From assembly GCF_028640845.1 (NCBI RefSeq), contig NC_080546.1, forward strand, positions 77,370,697-77,434,696: a DNA stretch of 64,000 nucleotides, written 5' to 3'. A program made the translations under genes and the position numbers. This DNA is from Ahaetulla prasina (taxonomy: Eukaryota; Chordata; Lepidosauria; Squamata; Colubridae). This document shows, piece by piece, positions 10,919 through 21,894 of this stretch (positions are counted from its first letter, which is position 1; every line of letters starts with the position of its first letter). The notes below the pieces were generated by a model. The model saw only the letters and a list, made by a program, of their open reading frames with translations. It was not told the origin of the DNA and did not search any database.

Positions 10919-11904
10919 TCTTCCCTGCCTTCCTCTGTTAGAAGCGAAACTGTTATGCCTTCTGTCATGTCCCCAGAATATTGCTTTCTTCTTATTTCCC
11001 AGCCCATAGAGGCCATTTAAACTCATAAATAGCTGTTTTTCTAGTTTTCTAGTTCTAGTTTTCAATAGTGTTTTCCATTTATCCCCTCCCCAACCCCAAC
11101 CCCCCCAACCATGGATAGGAGTTTAAAACACTTCATCAATGTTGTGGTTGTTGGCAAGAATGGATGCTTGGCTTCTACAGAGACATTTGCCTGTAATGCC
11201 TGACCAACACTTTCCATAGCACTTGTCAATTCTTCTGCGGGCGTCTCATAAATAGAGTTTTAGTGCTCTTTGGGGGGAAAAAATGCTAGACCTGTTTGGA
11301 AAAGCAGGTGTTGCAATCTTTTGAAGGCTGTATTTAAAAACAGAAATTACACTCATTCTGAAATACACTGAGGACTGAGTTAAAGAAAGAAAGACATCTA
11401 GATGCTACCAACTGCTTGTTGTTGGCTCTGTCATCATTGGGTGCATGGCAGGTTTTCTGCTTTTTATGCCATCAAGGGTCTTTATGTGGCAAGTCTTGTT
11501 ACTCTTAGTGGGAATTTGGGGAGTGGGCTTTATCATTTTATCTTTGGTGGCACTAAATATTATCCAACCCTGAAGAGAAACCTGGCTCAGGCCCTCTTTG
11601 TGACTTCAGGGTTGCCACAAGGCAGAAAAGGGGACAGGGAGGGGGAATAGTTGGCTGGGGCTTTACAGTCAAAACAAAAAGTTTTCTTGTGGGAACCAAG
11701 GTCATTCCAACAGGTGGCTGGGAAAGGAGGAGTGAAGTAACCAAGCAACCGGCCAGCACCTCTATTGAACAATGTAACTGATGATTTGGGGAAAGGGGGA
11801 AACTTTCACTTTTTAATTAAGTGAAAACTGCAGGAACGTTCAGAGTCGGTTTTCACCAGTTGTGCCAATATGATGTATCCAATTCTTTAAGGAATCTACC
11901 TGAC
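10919..11904. other. No gene seen
   Basis: Unique-looking DNA with a C-rich run at about 11083-11110. No open frame with both splice sites stands out. Confidence 0.4.
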
Positions 11905-12496
11905 TCAGAGTTACAGCTCATCTGCCTGGAACCTGCACTGCATATTGGAAATTAATACAATTGAGAGAGTCCAGAGATATTTCACAAGAAGAATCCCCCA
12001 CTTCTCTGCTCTCAACAAAATACCTTATGCCACCAGACTCGAAATTTTGGGCTTAGACAACTTAGAACTTCGCCCTCTTCAGTCTGACTGAAGCATAAAA
12101 TAATCTGCTACAATGTCCTACCAGCCAATGAATGCTGCAGCTTCAAGCAAAACAATACAAGAACATACAATAGATACAAACTCATGGTAAACCGATCCAA
12201 ACTAGACTGCAGAAAATACGACTACAGTAATAGAGTTGTGAATGCCTGGAATGCACTACCTGACTCAGTGATTTCTTCCCCGAACCCCCAAAACTTTTAC
12301 CTTAGACTGTCTACTGTAGACCTCACCCCATTTCTAAGTGGTCTGTAAGGGGCGTGCATAAGAGCACCTGTGTGCCTACCGTCCCTGTCCTAATGTTTTC
12401 TTTTATTCATACCCTTTACATGTATTTATAATTATGTTTACACCTGTATCTGTTATAAAATACATGCTTGACAAAAATAAATAAATAAAAATAAAT
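11905..12496 (+). mobile_element. CR1-group LINE 3' end
   Basis: One + frame reads IERVQRYFTRRIPHFSALNK then ILGLDNLELRPLQ, typical of the C-terminal part of a CR1-group ORF2. It is followed by frameshifted VNAWNALPDS-like codons, a 3'UTR and an (AAATA)n tail at 12474-12496. The 5' part is missing and the frame is broken, so it is inactive. Confidence 0.75.
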
Positions 12497-12547
12497 TCCT
12501 GGTTCAGAAATAACCCAATTGACAGATCACAAGGCAAAAAGAAGAAT

Positions 12548-13177
12548 TGTCATGTCCCACTCCCACTCCGACGAATAAGTCAAGGAAGTCCGTAACAAAC
12601 TTGGCAACGAAGCCTCTGCAGCTTGCCAAGTTCCTTCGAGGTTTATCAGGGCAGGCCGGAGTCCAAGTTGTGACTTCAGCGATAGAGTCCGATATCAGCA
12701 AACTAGATAAGACTTTGCTTGACTCAAGGTTGGAATGCCAAAAGCAGGTCCTTTATATATGCTGTGGGGTGTGGCTCTATGACTCAGCATTTTTCCAGGC
12801 CAGCCCCACCGTTCCTTCTGCTAGCGTCGCCTCTCAGATCTCCAGAAGCGAGGGTCTACCTACTCTGAATTGTCTTCAGCTGGATCTGCTGTCAGCGTCT
12901 GGGAAAGGGAGGGGTCAGAGGGAGTAGGCCCGGGTAATTCCACCACTTGGCTGGCTTCCTGCTCTGAAGGCTGAGCCAAAGGAACACACGCTGTATGAGT
13001 GAGGTTTATTGGGCTTCTCCTTTCACTCCTTGAATCCTCTCCGGGCATGGGGCCGGGCCGGGGGCTGGAGTCATGACAGGCCATTCATCTTCATTATCAG
13101 ACTCAGAGTCTGATAAAAGGCCCGGTTGGAGACGGGAGGGGCCCGGCTGAGGAGAGGAGGGAGGACGAGTCACAACA
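12548..13177 (-). mobile_element. Solo LTR (630 bp)
   Basis: On the minus strand it begins TGTTGTGACTCG and ends GACATGACA. It is flanked by the perfect 5-bp duplication AGAAT at 12543-12547 and 13178-13182. A minus-strand TATA box (tatataaag) lies at about 12752-12760. It contains an acidic, proline-rich minus frame (12860-13084) that also occurs in related LTRs. No internal retroelement sequence is attached, so this is a recombined solo LTR. It resembles 30179-30722. Confidence 0.85.
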
Positions 13178-13279
13178 AGAATAAGGCAAGAAGGAGAATA
13201 GCTATGAGAGGGTCGTGAGGGAAATTTTCTTCCACTTTATCCCACCCACATACACACACACCCCTGTACAACTATCAAG

Positions 13280-13574
13280 CAAATTAACAGATGGAAAACG
13301 GTTGTTAGGCAAATCACTGCAGTTATTAAGTGAATCACATGGTCGTAAAGCAATTCTGGCCCATTGATTTTGCTTGTCAGAAGCCCCCTAGGAAGATCCC
13401 AAATGGCAATCACATGACCCCAGGATGCTGCCCATTGCTAAACATCTGAATTTTGGTCACATGACTGTGGGGAAATGCTGTGATGGTCATAAGTGTGTGG
13501 ACTGGTTATAAGTCACTTTTTTCAATGCCCATGTAACTTCAGTCACTAAATGAATAGTTGTAAGTCAAGGACTG
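13280..13574 (+). mobile_element. TA-type MITE (aagtcaaggact family)
   Basis: It shares taagtgaatcacatgg, gtcacatgac, ggtcataagt and agttgtaagtcaaggact with the element at 40527-40912. The left terminus is eroded. Confidence 0.65.
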
Positions 13575-13600
13575 TATGTCTGAAAGAGATTTCTTCTGTA

Positions 13601-14313
13601 TTTTTCGGAGTATAAGATGCTCCAGATTATAAGACGTACCTTAGTTTTTGGGGAGGAAAATAAGAAAAAAAATTCCACCTCTGCCTACCAGCATCCATTG
13701 TTATTCATATGGCTAGCGTCCTGTCAGTGTGTGAGAGTTGAGAGCTGTTTGGAAACTGAAACAGTATTTGCTGTGTGAGCAACAAGGAGATAGCAAGGAG
13801 CCTGGCTGTGGCTTACCTCAACTGTTCTCCTACTAAAGCTGCAGGTTGTGCTGAGCTCTGAAACTAAAACTGAAACTGAAACTCCTCTCCTCTGCTTGTG
13901 TTTTGCTTGTATTTACTACCACGTTGGAAAACCTGCTTTTGGTATTGTATATTTACTTTGTGTTGTATTATATATAAAGAGAAGCTATTGAATCCTGCTG
14001 AATCAGTTACTTGTGTGTGCTTTCTGGATGTGAATGCTGCTGCAAACTCTGACAGTCCTTGCAGCAAATAGCAAACAGGCAGGTCAGCTTCAGCACATTA
14101 TTGCAGCCTGATTCAGCACAAGCAGCTGATTGGCGGATGGATCGGCCACCCAGAATACCCCCAATCAGCTGTTCCAGGCTGCAGGGATTGCCACAGAATA
14201 TCGCCACCTCCATGCATCGCATTTTTGGCTACATTCAGTGTATAAGACGCACCCAAATTTTCACCCTCTTTTGAAAGGTGAAAGGGGGGGAGTGCATCTT
14301 ACACTCCCAAAAA
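13601..14313. mobile_element. TA-flanked DNA transposon derivative (713 bp)
   Basis: The termini tttttcggagtataagatgc (left) and its diverged complement, gtgcatcttacactccc followed by aaaaa (right), are flanked by TA at 13599-13600 and 14314-14315. No transposase frame is present. The middle (about 13725-14056) has LTR-like traits: a TATATAAAG box near 13972 and termini starting TGTGTGAG and ending CTCTGACA. It could therefore be a solo LTR nested in the element, but I could not establish a target duplication for it. Confidence 0.65.
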
Positions 14314-14315
14314 TA

Positions 14316-15862
14316 TGGGCTTCAGGAGAGTTAGAATTCAGGTGTTCCACTTTGAACAGATTCACTTCGATTTAGGCACCTGATTTTTTTCAGATGAATA
14401 TTTTTGGTTCTAGATTAGAATGATCTGAATGTGATAAACTATCCCAGACAAGAACATCATTAAACAACTATTATTATTATTTTTTAAAAAGTGTCCTGTA
14501 GTATTAACTTTCCCAATGTGCACTAAGTTGGAAAATGTTGGGATTTGTTGATTAACTTTTATGAAGGGCACAAGGTGGGAGAAGATTACTCTATGCCTTA
14601 TAGTTGTAGTAAAATATTCTGGTTGTTCACAAACAACACATAATTGGCAAATGAATTGCCTTATTCTTAATCCTACATAAGAATAATTTGTCATTGGCTA
14701 TGACAAATTAGGAATCACACTGAGAGATAAATTCAGCAGCCGAATATTGTATCTGCAACTTTTCAAGATTTCCAACTTGTGTTACAAAGCACACAAACAT
14801 AATATTGAAGGTGGTTATTGAAATAAACACCACAGATGAACAAGTGTAGGTGTCAAGCTTCTTTTCTGTTCCCAATTCTATTTTTTGACGATGCAAGAAA
14901 TCCTATCAAATCTATTGGACGCTATCTTAATAGTTTCTTTTATAGTGTAGTAATTGTAATAAAATTATATCTCTATGTAAAATCTGCGATTTTCATGAGC
15001 AGCTGCCCACACTGATGTGTCCTTGGCTGAGGATCAATCCGGACAGAGTTGGCTTTTTATTTCTTTTCAGTTTCCATTATGAATGATTGTTGGCTACAAT
15101 TCTCCTGATCGAGACAAAACTGTGCTTATCTTGGAGGCTTAGCAAAATTCTTAATGATCAAGTATGATTGCAAATGCCGAACTAAATAACTATTTTGTTT
15201 TGTTCTGTGTCTTGAAACGTAGTTCCCTTTCTCATTTCCCAGTCAGTTTCACCTTCAGTTTTCAAACTTGAATATACTGTGACTTTCTCATTATTATGCA
15301 GTTGGTTTCAATTGTCTTAGAACAGTGATTTAAGTGGAAATGGACAAAGTTGGAAACCGCTCATGAAATTAGATTTACAAGAATGCTTCTGATTGTTGAT
15401 CACTTTTCACTCTGCACATAACATCAAACAAGCATGGATCTATGCCAAGAGTTTTCTGGAATCTGACATTAAAAGGCTAACATTAAAAGGCTAATAATCA
15501 TGGGACAGAGATCAAATCCCTAATAAAATGTAATAAAAGAATTGATTGTATAACCAGTTTCATAACTCAATTCAGGAGAACCATAAAGGAAAGCCACACA
15601 GATATACACATATTCACATGGTTGACAACAGATTCTACTGACATATTGCTTGGAGGATTTTGATTACAGAGTTATGTACTCAGTACTCAGTTTACTGGTT
15701 TGTATCCTGTACTTTCTCACAACCTACATTGCTGATGATAGCAACTGCAATTGCAAAAAAAACCATGGGGACTCTCTAATATTGTTTCTTCTCCTTTTTT
15801 GGATAGCCTTCTGGTTGTTTGATGCATAATCAGGAGAAGCTTAGCATGTAGTGTCACTAGTA
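14316..15862. other. No gene seen
   Basis: About 1.5 kb of AT-rich, unique-looking DNA. The short ORFs (14410-14694, 14708-14896) show no domain signatures. A small duplication, acattaaaaggctaa, lies near 15467-15495. Confidence 0.45.
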
Positions 15863-15870
15863 CCCATATC

Positions 15871-16135
15871 CAGGGGTGAAATCCAGCAGGTTCTGACAGG
15901 TTCTGGAGAACTGATAGCGGAATTCTGAGTAGTTCCGAGAACCGGTAAATACCACCTCTGGCTAGTCCCAAGGTGGGGGTGGGAATGGAGATTTTGCAAT
16001 ATCCTTCCCTCAGGAGTGGGAAGGGAATGGAGTTTTTGCAGTATCCTTCCCCTGCCATGCCCACCAAGCCACGCCGATGCTCACCAAGCCATGCCCACAG
16101 AACCAGTAGTAAAAAAAAATTGGATTTCACCACTG
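15871..16135. mobile_element. hAT MITE (265 bp, accggtt family)
   Basis: It begins caggggtgaaatccagcagg and ends ggatttcaccactg (complementary termini). It is flanked by the perfect 8-bp duplication CCCATATC at 15863-15870 and 16136-16143. It is one of the best preserved copies of this family in the window. Confidence 0.9.
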
Positions 16136-16195
16136 CCCATATCCCCCTCTCTTAGGACCTCATTAAACTTCTCTTCCCTCTCACCCATCCTCTTT

Positions 16196-16264
16196 TTCTG
16201 AAGAGGGAAGGAGGGAGGAGGAGAAGGAGAAGGAGAAGTGGAGGAGGAGGGGGGAGGAAAAGAA
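16196..16264. repeat. Purine-rich low-complexity tract
   Basis: A GGAGAAGG/GGAGGA-rich run on the + strand with only one or two pyrimidine interruptions. Confidence 0.8.
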
Positions 16265-16324
16265 TTTAAGATGTTTTAATCAATTATGATATAGTTCATA
16301 ATAGAGAACAATATAGGACACATT

Positions 16325-18070
16325 ATTTTATTTATTTATTTACTTACTTACTTACTTACTTATTATTAAATTTATATGCCACCCATCTTGTAACTCAAGG
16401 TGACTCTAAGCAGCTTACAGTGATAATTATAATTATAAATAATTATAAATATAAAAGCATATTAAAATTATAAAAAATTAAAACAAACTAAAAAATATGG
16501 GTTCGGGTAGAGGCATGGTGCTGCCTTGTCTGCTACTGCACTAGATCTCAGCTTCTCCTGCAGGATTCCATGCCAGCCAGCAAAGCCAGTTTCTCCTGAA
16601 GGCTAAAAGAGAGGGAGTAGTTCTTACCTCTTGTGGCAAGATGTTCCAGGATAGATAGATAGATGGAATTCTTTATTGGCCAAGTGTGATTGGACACACA
16701 AGGAATTTGTCTTTGGTACATAGGCTCTCAGTGTACATAAAAAGAAAGGATACATTTGTCAAGAATCATAAGGTACAATCCTTAATGATGGTCATAGGGT
16801 ACAAATAAGCGATCTAATCATACTAGGAAACAATCAATATAAATCGTAAGGATACAAGCAACAAAGTTACAGTCATACAGTCATAAGTGGAAGGAGATGG
16901 GTGATAGGAATGATGAGAAGATTAATAGTAATAGTACTGCAGATTTAGTAAATAGTTTGACGGTGTCGAGGGAATTATTTGTTTAGCAGATTGATGGCTT
17001 TCGGGGAAAAACTGTTCTTGTGTCTAGTTGTTCTGGTGTGCAGTACTCTATAGTGTCATTTTGAGGGGAGAAGTTAAAACTGTTTTGTCCAGGATGTGAG
17101 GGATCTGTAAATATTTTCACAGCCCTCTTTTTGACTCATGCAGTATACAGGTCCTCAATGAAAGGCAGGTTGGTAGCCATTGTTTTTTCTGCAGCTCTAA
17201 TTATCCTCTGAAGTCTGTGTCTGTCTTGTTGGATTGCGGAGCCAAACCAGACAGTTATAGAGGTGCAGATGACAGACTCAATAATTCCTCTGTAGAAGTG
17301 GATCAGCAGCTCCTTGGGCAGTTTGAGCTTCCTGAGTTGGCACAGAAAGAACATTCTTTGTTGTCCTTTTTTAATGATGTTTTTGATGTTAGCTGTCCAT
17401 TTTAGGTCTTGAGATAGGATAGAACCTAGAAATTTGAAAGTCTCTACTGTTGATACTGTGTTGTCTAGTATTGGAAGAGGTGGTAATATGGGAGGGGTTC
17501 TCCTAAAGTCTATCACCATTTCTATGGTTTTGAATGAGAAGAAAGGATCCATGGCAGAAAAGATTGTCCTGTATCCCACCAGCCAAAATTCCTTGGCTAA
17601 TGGGATCCCCAGTAGCCCCCTTCTGCCAACATGAGTGTGATAAGCCAGTCCCTTTGGCAAAAGACGGTTCCTTAGATATCCTGGACCCAGACCATAAATG
17701 GCTTTAAAGGCAAATAAAGGTAAACTTGGAAGCAGACTGGAAGTCAGTGCAGCTCACTCAGCAGTGGCACTTCATGTGCCATCCTAGGAGCCTCCAACAC
17801 TGTTCATGCCACTGTGTTCTGGATCAATTGTACCTTCCAAATACTCTTCCAGGAAGTCCCATGTAGGAGTATGTTGCAATAATCCAAGTGGGAGATGATC
17901 AGTGCCTGAATGACAAGGCCTCACAGTCCAGAAAATAGCACAATTGATGCACCGCACAAAGTTATGCAATGGCTCGCTTGGCCACGATTGCACACCTGGT
18001 TTTTGAGCAGAAGCTGCAAGTCGAGAAGAACCCTCAAGTTGTACACCTGATCTCTCTGAGTAGGGCCAAC
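16325..18070 (-). mobile_element. L2-like LINE, interrupted by another LINE
   Basis: Minus-strand element in two pieces. 16325-16647 is the 3'UTR with a (TATT/TACT)n tail and the phrase tatatgccacccatcttg. 17569-18070 is decayed ORF2 corresponding to the ISHLDYCNILL region onward, with scattered stops. The gap 16648-17568 is filled by a different LINE in the same orientation, so the L2 copy is the older of the two. Confidence 0.65.
16648..17568 (-). mobile_element. Rex1/L2-group LINE 3' end
   Basis: Minus-strand fragment with a (GATA)n tail at 16663-16675, then the 3'UTR phrase ctttattggccaag (reverse complement). An open frame (17136 to about 17570) shows TVSTVETFKFLGS, LSQDLKWTANI, KKGQQRMFFLCQLRK, VICTSITVWFGSA and DRHRLQRIIRAAEK. 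These belong to the region downstream of the reverse-transcriptase palm in Rex1/L2-group LINEs; the exact clade is uncertain. 5'-truncated, no endonuclease. 3' ends of the same family occur at 29566, 31801, 32234, 45261, 46594, 47775, 59797 and 61000. Confidence 0.75.
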
Positions 18071-18215
18071 CCCAGTGGTGGGATTCAAAAGTTTTTACTA
18101 CCGGTTCTGTGGGCATGGCTGGTGGATGTGACCAGGGGTGCAACAGGCAGCACTGGGCCTCCTGCACCCCTCTGGGAGCAAAAACGGGCTGTGGGGGGAT
18201 GCACCCGCAGAAGAA
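18071..18215. mobile_element. hAT MITE fragment (accggtt family)
   Basis: The start cagtggtgggattcaaaag and the phrase tactaccggttctgtggg match the family. The other end cannot be found, so this is a truncated copy. Confidence 0.5.
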
Positions 18216-19198
18216 CAATGTGTAACACTTCTCTCCATTGTTTGTGCTGATGATGGCTGCTGGTAATTCTCAGCTTTCCCGTGCCGGATTGAAATAATAA
18301 TTTAGAAGACTGCAAATATTCTACAGAGCACATTATCATTTGTGACACAAAGGGAATGAAAAACTCAACTTCTCTTGAGAAACTTTGGTTTATTCCAGTT
18401 CTAGGTATCAGGCTAAAAGTTTGTGGAAAGACTGGAGTTGATTATATAGCCTTTGTGAAGTAGAAAATACAGCGTGATACCTGCACAATTCTTTTAACAT
18501 GTAAAAAGGCTTATGTCGTGACTCTTAAAAGCTTACTTTTGTTCTTGTCACATACAACATCATTATTACTGTGGAATCTAATGAAAGGTAACCCCCTTCT
18601 ATCCTTTTATCAGAGAGAGACAAAACACCCAGATCAGTTTCTCAGCTTAAAGATGGTGGTTGTTCCGTGAAGAAAGAATTTAAAATCAACCTCATCTGAT
18701 TTATATGATTGTTTGCAGAAAAGGGCAGATAGCTCTGAATTGGGATGAAGAGTGTTGTCTTTTGCTTGTCTCTCTTGTCAGTTCAGTTGAAGAAAAACTT
18801 GCATAACTCTCTAGTTCTGCTGGAGTAACCCAACATTAAGCAAAGCAAGACAGGGATGAGAAAAATCCACATTTTATGCAATGTATAATATTAGTGCAAA
18901 ATTTAAATCGAGTCCAACTGGCACCAGATTAAAGATGTTCAAGGATTTTTTTTGCCAACAATCTTTGTAAAAGAGCTCTTTCTTCTGAGGATGGGTAAGC
19001 AAGGACTGCTTTGCCAATCCAGAAAAGTGACTGCTGGTAGAACTGAAGGCTTATAGTACAGTATAAACCTTTATGCATTTTTTTTAGAAATCGGTTTCAT
19101 TAAGACTTAGAACTTATAGTGCACTTTGTAAACTTTCCGCAAGACAGTGCCTGGTATTACGCAGTATCTTCCACTTGCTGTTTACCATATCAAAAATA
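18216..19198. other. No gene seen
   Basis: AT-rich unique-looking DNA. Confidence 0.4.
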
Positions 19199-19206
19199 GA
19201 ATGGCT

Positions 19207-19469
19207 CAGTGATGGAATGCTGTCGGTTTAACAACCAGTTCGGGGAGTGCGCACTTCGTGCTGAAAATGGAGCATTTAGAAGCTCAGCTGCTTACCTTCC
19301 AAGTCAGCAACAGTAATAGAACAGTGAGGGGGTGGGGGAATCAGCTGTGCCACTCAATTGAGATGAGCTAGGAAGCAGGAAAAATAGGACACGATAGGAC
19401 AGGGGCAGGTGGGTAGGGGCAAGCTGAACATCGGAGCTACCGGTTTGCCCGAACCGGTCTGAATCTCTG
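19207..19469. mobile_element. hAT MITE (263 bp, accggtt family)
   Basis: It begins cagtgatggaatgctg and ends cggtctgaatctctg. The flanking octamers gaatggct (19199-19206) and gtatggct (19470-19477) match at 7 of 8 positions. It is the same subtype as 27281-27568 (gtttaacaaccagttcgg). Confidence 0.8.
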
Positions 19470-19539
19470 GTATGGCTATTATCTACTAGCAGTTTTCTGT
19501 ATTGTTTTTGGTCTTGAAGGGAGTCTCCAAATTTTAAGA

Positions 19540-21035
19540 AATATTTATTTATTTATTTATTTATTTATTTATTCGTATTTGTATACCGCCCTATCTCCCG
19601 GAGGACTCAGGGCGGTTCACAGGCAAATAAAAACATATATGTACAAATTAAGATAACCATTAAAAAACTTATTCTAAAAGCCAAATTATTAAAAATAGTA
19701 TAAATATTAAAACCAATTAAAACCCCTATAAATTTAAAATCTAGTCCAGTCCTGCGCAGATGAATAAATGTGTTTTAAGCTCGCGACGGAAGGTTCGGAG
19801 GTCCGGAAGTTGACGAAGTCCTGGGGGGAGTTCGTTCCAGAGGGCGGGAGCCCCCACAGAGAAGGCCCTTCCCCTGGGTGTCGCCAGACGACACTGTCTC
19901 GCTGGCGGCACCCTGGGGAGTCCCTCTCTGTGAGAGCGCACGGGTCGGTGAGAGGTATTCGGTAGCAGTAGGCGGTCCCGTAGGTAGCCCGGCCCTATGC
20001 CATGGAGCGCTTTGAAGATGGTCACCAAAACCTTGAAGCGCACCCGGAAGGCCACAGGTAGCCAGTGCAGTCTGCGCAGGATAGGTGTCACACGGGAGCC
20101 ACGAGGGGCTCCCTCTATCACCCGCACAGCCGCATTCTGGACTAACTGAAGCCTCCGGATGCCCTCAAGGGAGCCCCATGTAGAGAGCATTGCAGTAATC
20201 CAGGCGAGGCGTCACGAGGCGTGGTGACCGTGCATAGGCATCCCGGTCTAGAAAGGCGCAACTGGCGCACCAGGCGAACCTGGTGGAAAGCTCTCCTGGA
20301 GGCGGCCGTCAAATGATCTTCAAAGACAGCCGTTCATCCAGGAGAACGCCCAAGTTGCGCACCCTCTCCATCGGGCCAATGACTCGCTCCCAACAGTCAG
20401 CCGTGGACTCAGCTGACTGTACCGGGATGCCGGCATCCACAGCCACTCTGTCTTGGAGGATTGAGCTTGAGCCTGTTTCTCCCCATCCAGACCCGTCGGC
20501 TTCCAAACACGGGACAGCACTTCGATGGCTTCGTTGGGGTGGCCCGGTGTGGAAAAGTACAGCTGGATGTCATCAGCGTACAGCTGGTACCTCACACGAA
20601 ACCACTGATGATCTCACCCAGCGGCTTCATATAGATGTTGAACAGAAGGCGAGAGAATCGGCCCTGCGGCACCCCACAAGTGAGGCGCCTTGGGGTCGAC
20701 CTCTGCCCCCCCGTCAACACCGTCTGTGACCGGTCAGAGAGATAGGAGGAGAACCACCGATAAACGGTGCCTCTCACTCCCAATCCCTCCAACCGGCGCA
20801 GCAGGATACCATGGTCGATGGTATCAAAAGCCGCTGAGAGGTCTAATAGGACCAGGGCAGAGGAACAACCCCTATCCCTGGCCCTCCAGAGATCATCCAC
20901 CAACGCGACCAAAGCCGTCTCAGTGCTGTAACCGGGCCGGAAACCGGACTGAAACGGGTCTAGATAGACAGTTTCATCCAGGTGCAGGGGAAACTGATAT
21001 GCCACCATACTCTCTACAACCTTCGCCGCGAAGGT
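19540..21035 (-). mobile_element. L2-like LINE, 3' 1.5 kb
   Basis: Minus-strand element with a (TATT)n tail at 19540-19573 and the 3'UTR phrase ataccgccctatctcccgg. ORF2 is spread over three frames. 20592-21008 has QSGFRPGYSTETAL, VLLDLSAAFDTIDH and TCGVPQG. 20320-20595 has the catalytic YADD in YQLYADDIQL. 19741-20190 has LQLVQNAAVRVI, LHWLPV, ALWNELPPGLR and LKTHLF. These are successive reverse-transcriptase and C-terminal motifs of L2-clade LINEs. At least two frameshifts and a 5' truncation make it inactive. Confidence 0.85.
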
Positions 21036-21095
21036 TCTTCAACTCCCAGAATCCTCCATGGCTTAAAGTCACCAAGTTTGGAGACTCCTGGTTAC
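21036..21095. mobile_element. Half of a foldback hAT MITE
   Basis: cttcaactcccagaatcc followed by accaagtttggagactcctg is one arm of the family seen at 665-800. It joins directly to the broken 5' end of the L2 copy, so the other arm was lost. Confidence 0.6.
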
Positions 21096-21529
21096 GAATA
21101 AGAAAATATAAAGCTTGCTAGATACCAAAGACGTTATATTACAGGTCTGAATACTTGATCCAATTTCTCATAGACAGCTACAATGGAATGAGAACCACCA
21201 GTTGCACATGTGATGAGTCATCAAGTTGGGCACAAATTCCAATACCATCTGGATACTCTCTTGTAGTCAAATGATACTTAGGTGGGAAAAATCCATTGGG
21301 TCAGTGCCATCATAAACATAGTTCACATATTGGGGCTGCAGATGACAGAGAGCCAATCTGATATGGAGATCATGCTATCAGACTAGACATTAGGAGTCTG
21401 TGTGTTCTAATCCCACTTTAGGCACAAAGAAAGCTGAGTGACCTTGGACCAGTTATTCTCTCTTAGCCCTAGGAAGGAATATCTATGGAGATTCTCAGTC
21501 ATCCAGGTCATAGTTGTCCCAAAGGTGCT

Positions 21530-21690
21530 TTTTGCAAGAGGCAATTGGACTTTCTGATTTGTCTTTGAAGACGTTTCACTTCTCATCCAAGAAGCTTCTT
21601 CATGTCTGAGCTGAAGAAGCTTCTTGGATGAGATGAGAAGCGTCTTCAAAGAAAAACCAGAAAGTCCAGTTGCCTCTTGAAAAAATCCTA
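21530..21690. repeat. Foldback repeat (ccaagaagcttcttca family)
   Basis: The left arm (about 21530-21606) and right arm (about 21608-21688) are complementary over roughly 75 bp, meeting at tccaagaagcttcttca / tgaagaagcttcttgga. No coding potential. Relatives occur at 54652-54775 and 63325-63445. The superfamily is unknown to me. Confidence 0.7.
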
Positions 21691-21832
21691 GGAAGGAAGC
21701 AATGCCAAACCACTTCCGAAAACGTGCCAAGAAAACTGTAGGAACTGGTACACACAGTTGCAAGGAATCAATACTAACTGAAAGGCTGTGAAGTTTCCAA
21801 AAGATGCCCTAATTCATTCATAATTAATTAAT

Positions 21833-21833
<1 letters not shown>

Positions 21834-21892
<59 letters not shown>
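21834..21892. repeat. (CT)n(CA)n microsatellite
   Basis: About 10 CT units followed directly by about 20 CA units. Confidence 0.95.

Positions 21893-21894
<2 letters not shown>

Noticed and set aside
10412..11065. 217-aa minus-strand open frame
   Set aside because: It lies almost entirely over a GC-rich hAT element with a proven 8-bp duplication; low-complexity proline/arginine composition.
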